From assembly GCF_900177425.1 (NCBI RefSeq), contig NZ_LT840184.1:4691705-4755704 (forward strand): a DNA stretch of 64,000 nucleotides, read 5' to 3'. This DNA comes from Paenibacillus uliginis N3/975. Its GTDB lineage: Bacteria > Bacillota > Bacilli > Paenibacillales > Paenibacillaceae. Positions 63,712 through 64,000 of this stretch are shown piece by piece. How positions within the stretch are numbered: the first letter of the stretch is position 1; the number at the start of each line of letters is the position of its first letter. The notes under the pieces were generated by a model. The model had not been told where the DNA came from, did not search any database, and worked only from the letters and a program-made list of their open reading frames with translations. Made by a program: the position numbers and the translations under genes.

Positions 63712-64000
63712 TTAGTTGTCAGTAAGATGAGAAAGCAACCGAAACTGTTCCATCTGGTTGCGGGTATCAGGCGTTCCCAGACGGTAGATAGACATATACA
63801 CACGGTCCAGCGAATTCTGGAACAACGCATTTGTACTCTGCTCAGGTGTATCCGGCCATGGAAATACATATCCCGGGAAGGCTTCCTCTTCCTTTTCCTG
63901 CATTAAACCCAGCTCCATCCGCACTTGCTCAGCTTCCTCCGGGGTGGCCTCAATCTCCCATTCGTAAGAGCTCTGCCCTTGCTCTGTTAAAACCGAGCGG
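63712..64000 (-). CDS. unknown protein, 3' part (cut by window edge)
   Basis: An open frame runs from the window end to the stop at 63712, 95 codons. It is acidic and Glu/Gln-rich with no visible domain. An internal GTG at 63924 has no ribosome site, so the real start lies beyond 64000. Confidence 0.55.
   Translation of the reverse strand, partial: RSVLTEQGQSSYEWEIEATPEEAEQVRMELGLMQEKEEEAFPGYVFPWPDTPEQSTNALFQNSLDRVYMSIYRLGTPDTRNQMEQFRLLSHLTDN

Overview
The window looks like part of the chromosome of an endospore-forming Bacillales bacterium, most probably Paenibacillus. Reasons: the Spo0B-Obg, SpoIVFA/FB, SpoVID-like, SafA-like and LonB genes; the Bacillus-type order mreBCD-minCD-spoIVF-rplU-prp-rpmA-spo0B-obg and hemA-hemX-hemC-hemD-hemB-hemL; strong Shine-Dalgarno sites; T-box leaders. 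Genus is inferred from gene content and order only. Nearly all genes lie on the minus strand; the exceptions are one tRNA-Arg, three genes ending in argS (56.3-60.2 kb) and one small gene at 61.2 kb.

Layout: 1-0.9 kb holds the 5' end of a 16S rRNA gene with two promoters. 0.9-2.6 kb is a LysM spore coat protein. 2.8-8.5 kb is an amino acid operon transcribed as UPF0735/ACT regulator, hom, thrC, thrB, pheA, ilvE. 8.6-12.3 kb is an accessory four-gene cluster: an SPFH protein with five zinc ribbons, a four-helix membrane protein, and two tandem membrane/zinc-ribbon paralogues separated in one frame by a single TAG. 12.4-26.3 kb carries obg, spo0B, ribosomal genes with the L27 protease, RNase G, SpoIVFA/FB, MinCD, MreBCD, RadC, Maf and a SPOR-domain protein. 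26.4-32.4 kb is a T-box-controlled valS-folC-murC unit. 32.5-43 kb is spoVID followed by a haem/sirohaem operon (hemA, hemX, sirohaem dehydrogenase, hemC, cobA-hemD fusion, hemB, hemL, rluA). 43-56 kb is speD, a conserved unknown gene, engB, lonA, lonB, a 715-base non-coding stretch, ispG, clpX, clpP, tig and a YsoA-like gene. 56-61 kb is an argS region between two identical, inverted tRNA-Arg genes. 61-64 kb has a DUF4870 membrane protein, a secreted repeat protein and two unknown genes, the last cut by the window edge.

Most of this is core physiology: cell shape and division (Mre, Min), envelope synthesis (MurC, IspG), protein quality control (Tig, ClpXP, two Lon proteases), ribosome assembly (Obg, EngB, Prp/L27), sporulation signalling (Spo0B, SpoIVFA/FB, SpoVID, SafA-like), tetrapyrrole synthesis and the aspartate-family pathway. 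The least ordinary parts are the SPFH/zinc-ribbon cluster, the tRNA-Arg-bounded argS region with inverted tRNA-like relics, the structured non-coding block at 49.7-50.3 kb, a possible pseudoknotted speD leader, and several non-standard start sites (mreC, the YsoA-like gene, the second zinc-ribbon gene).
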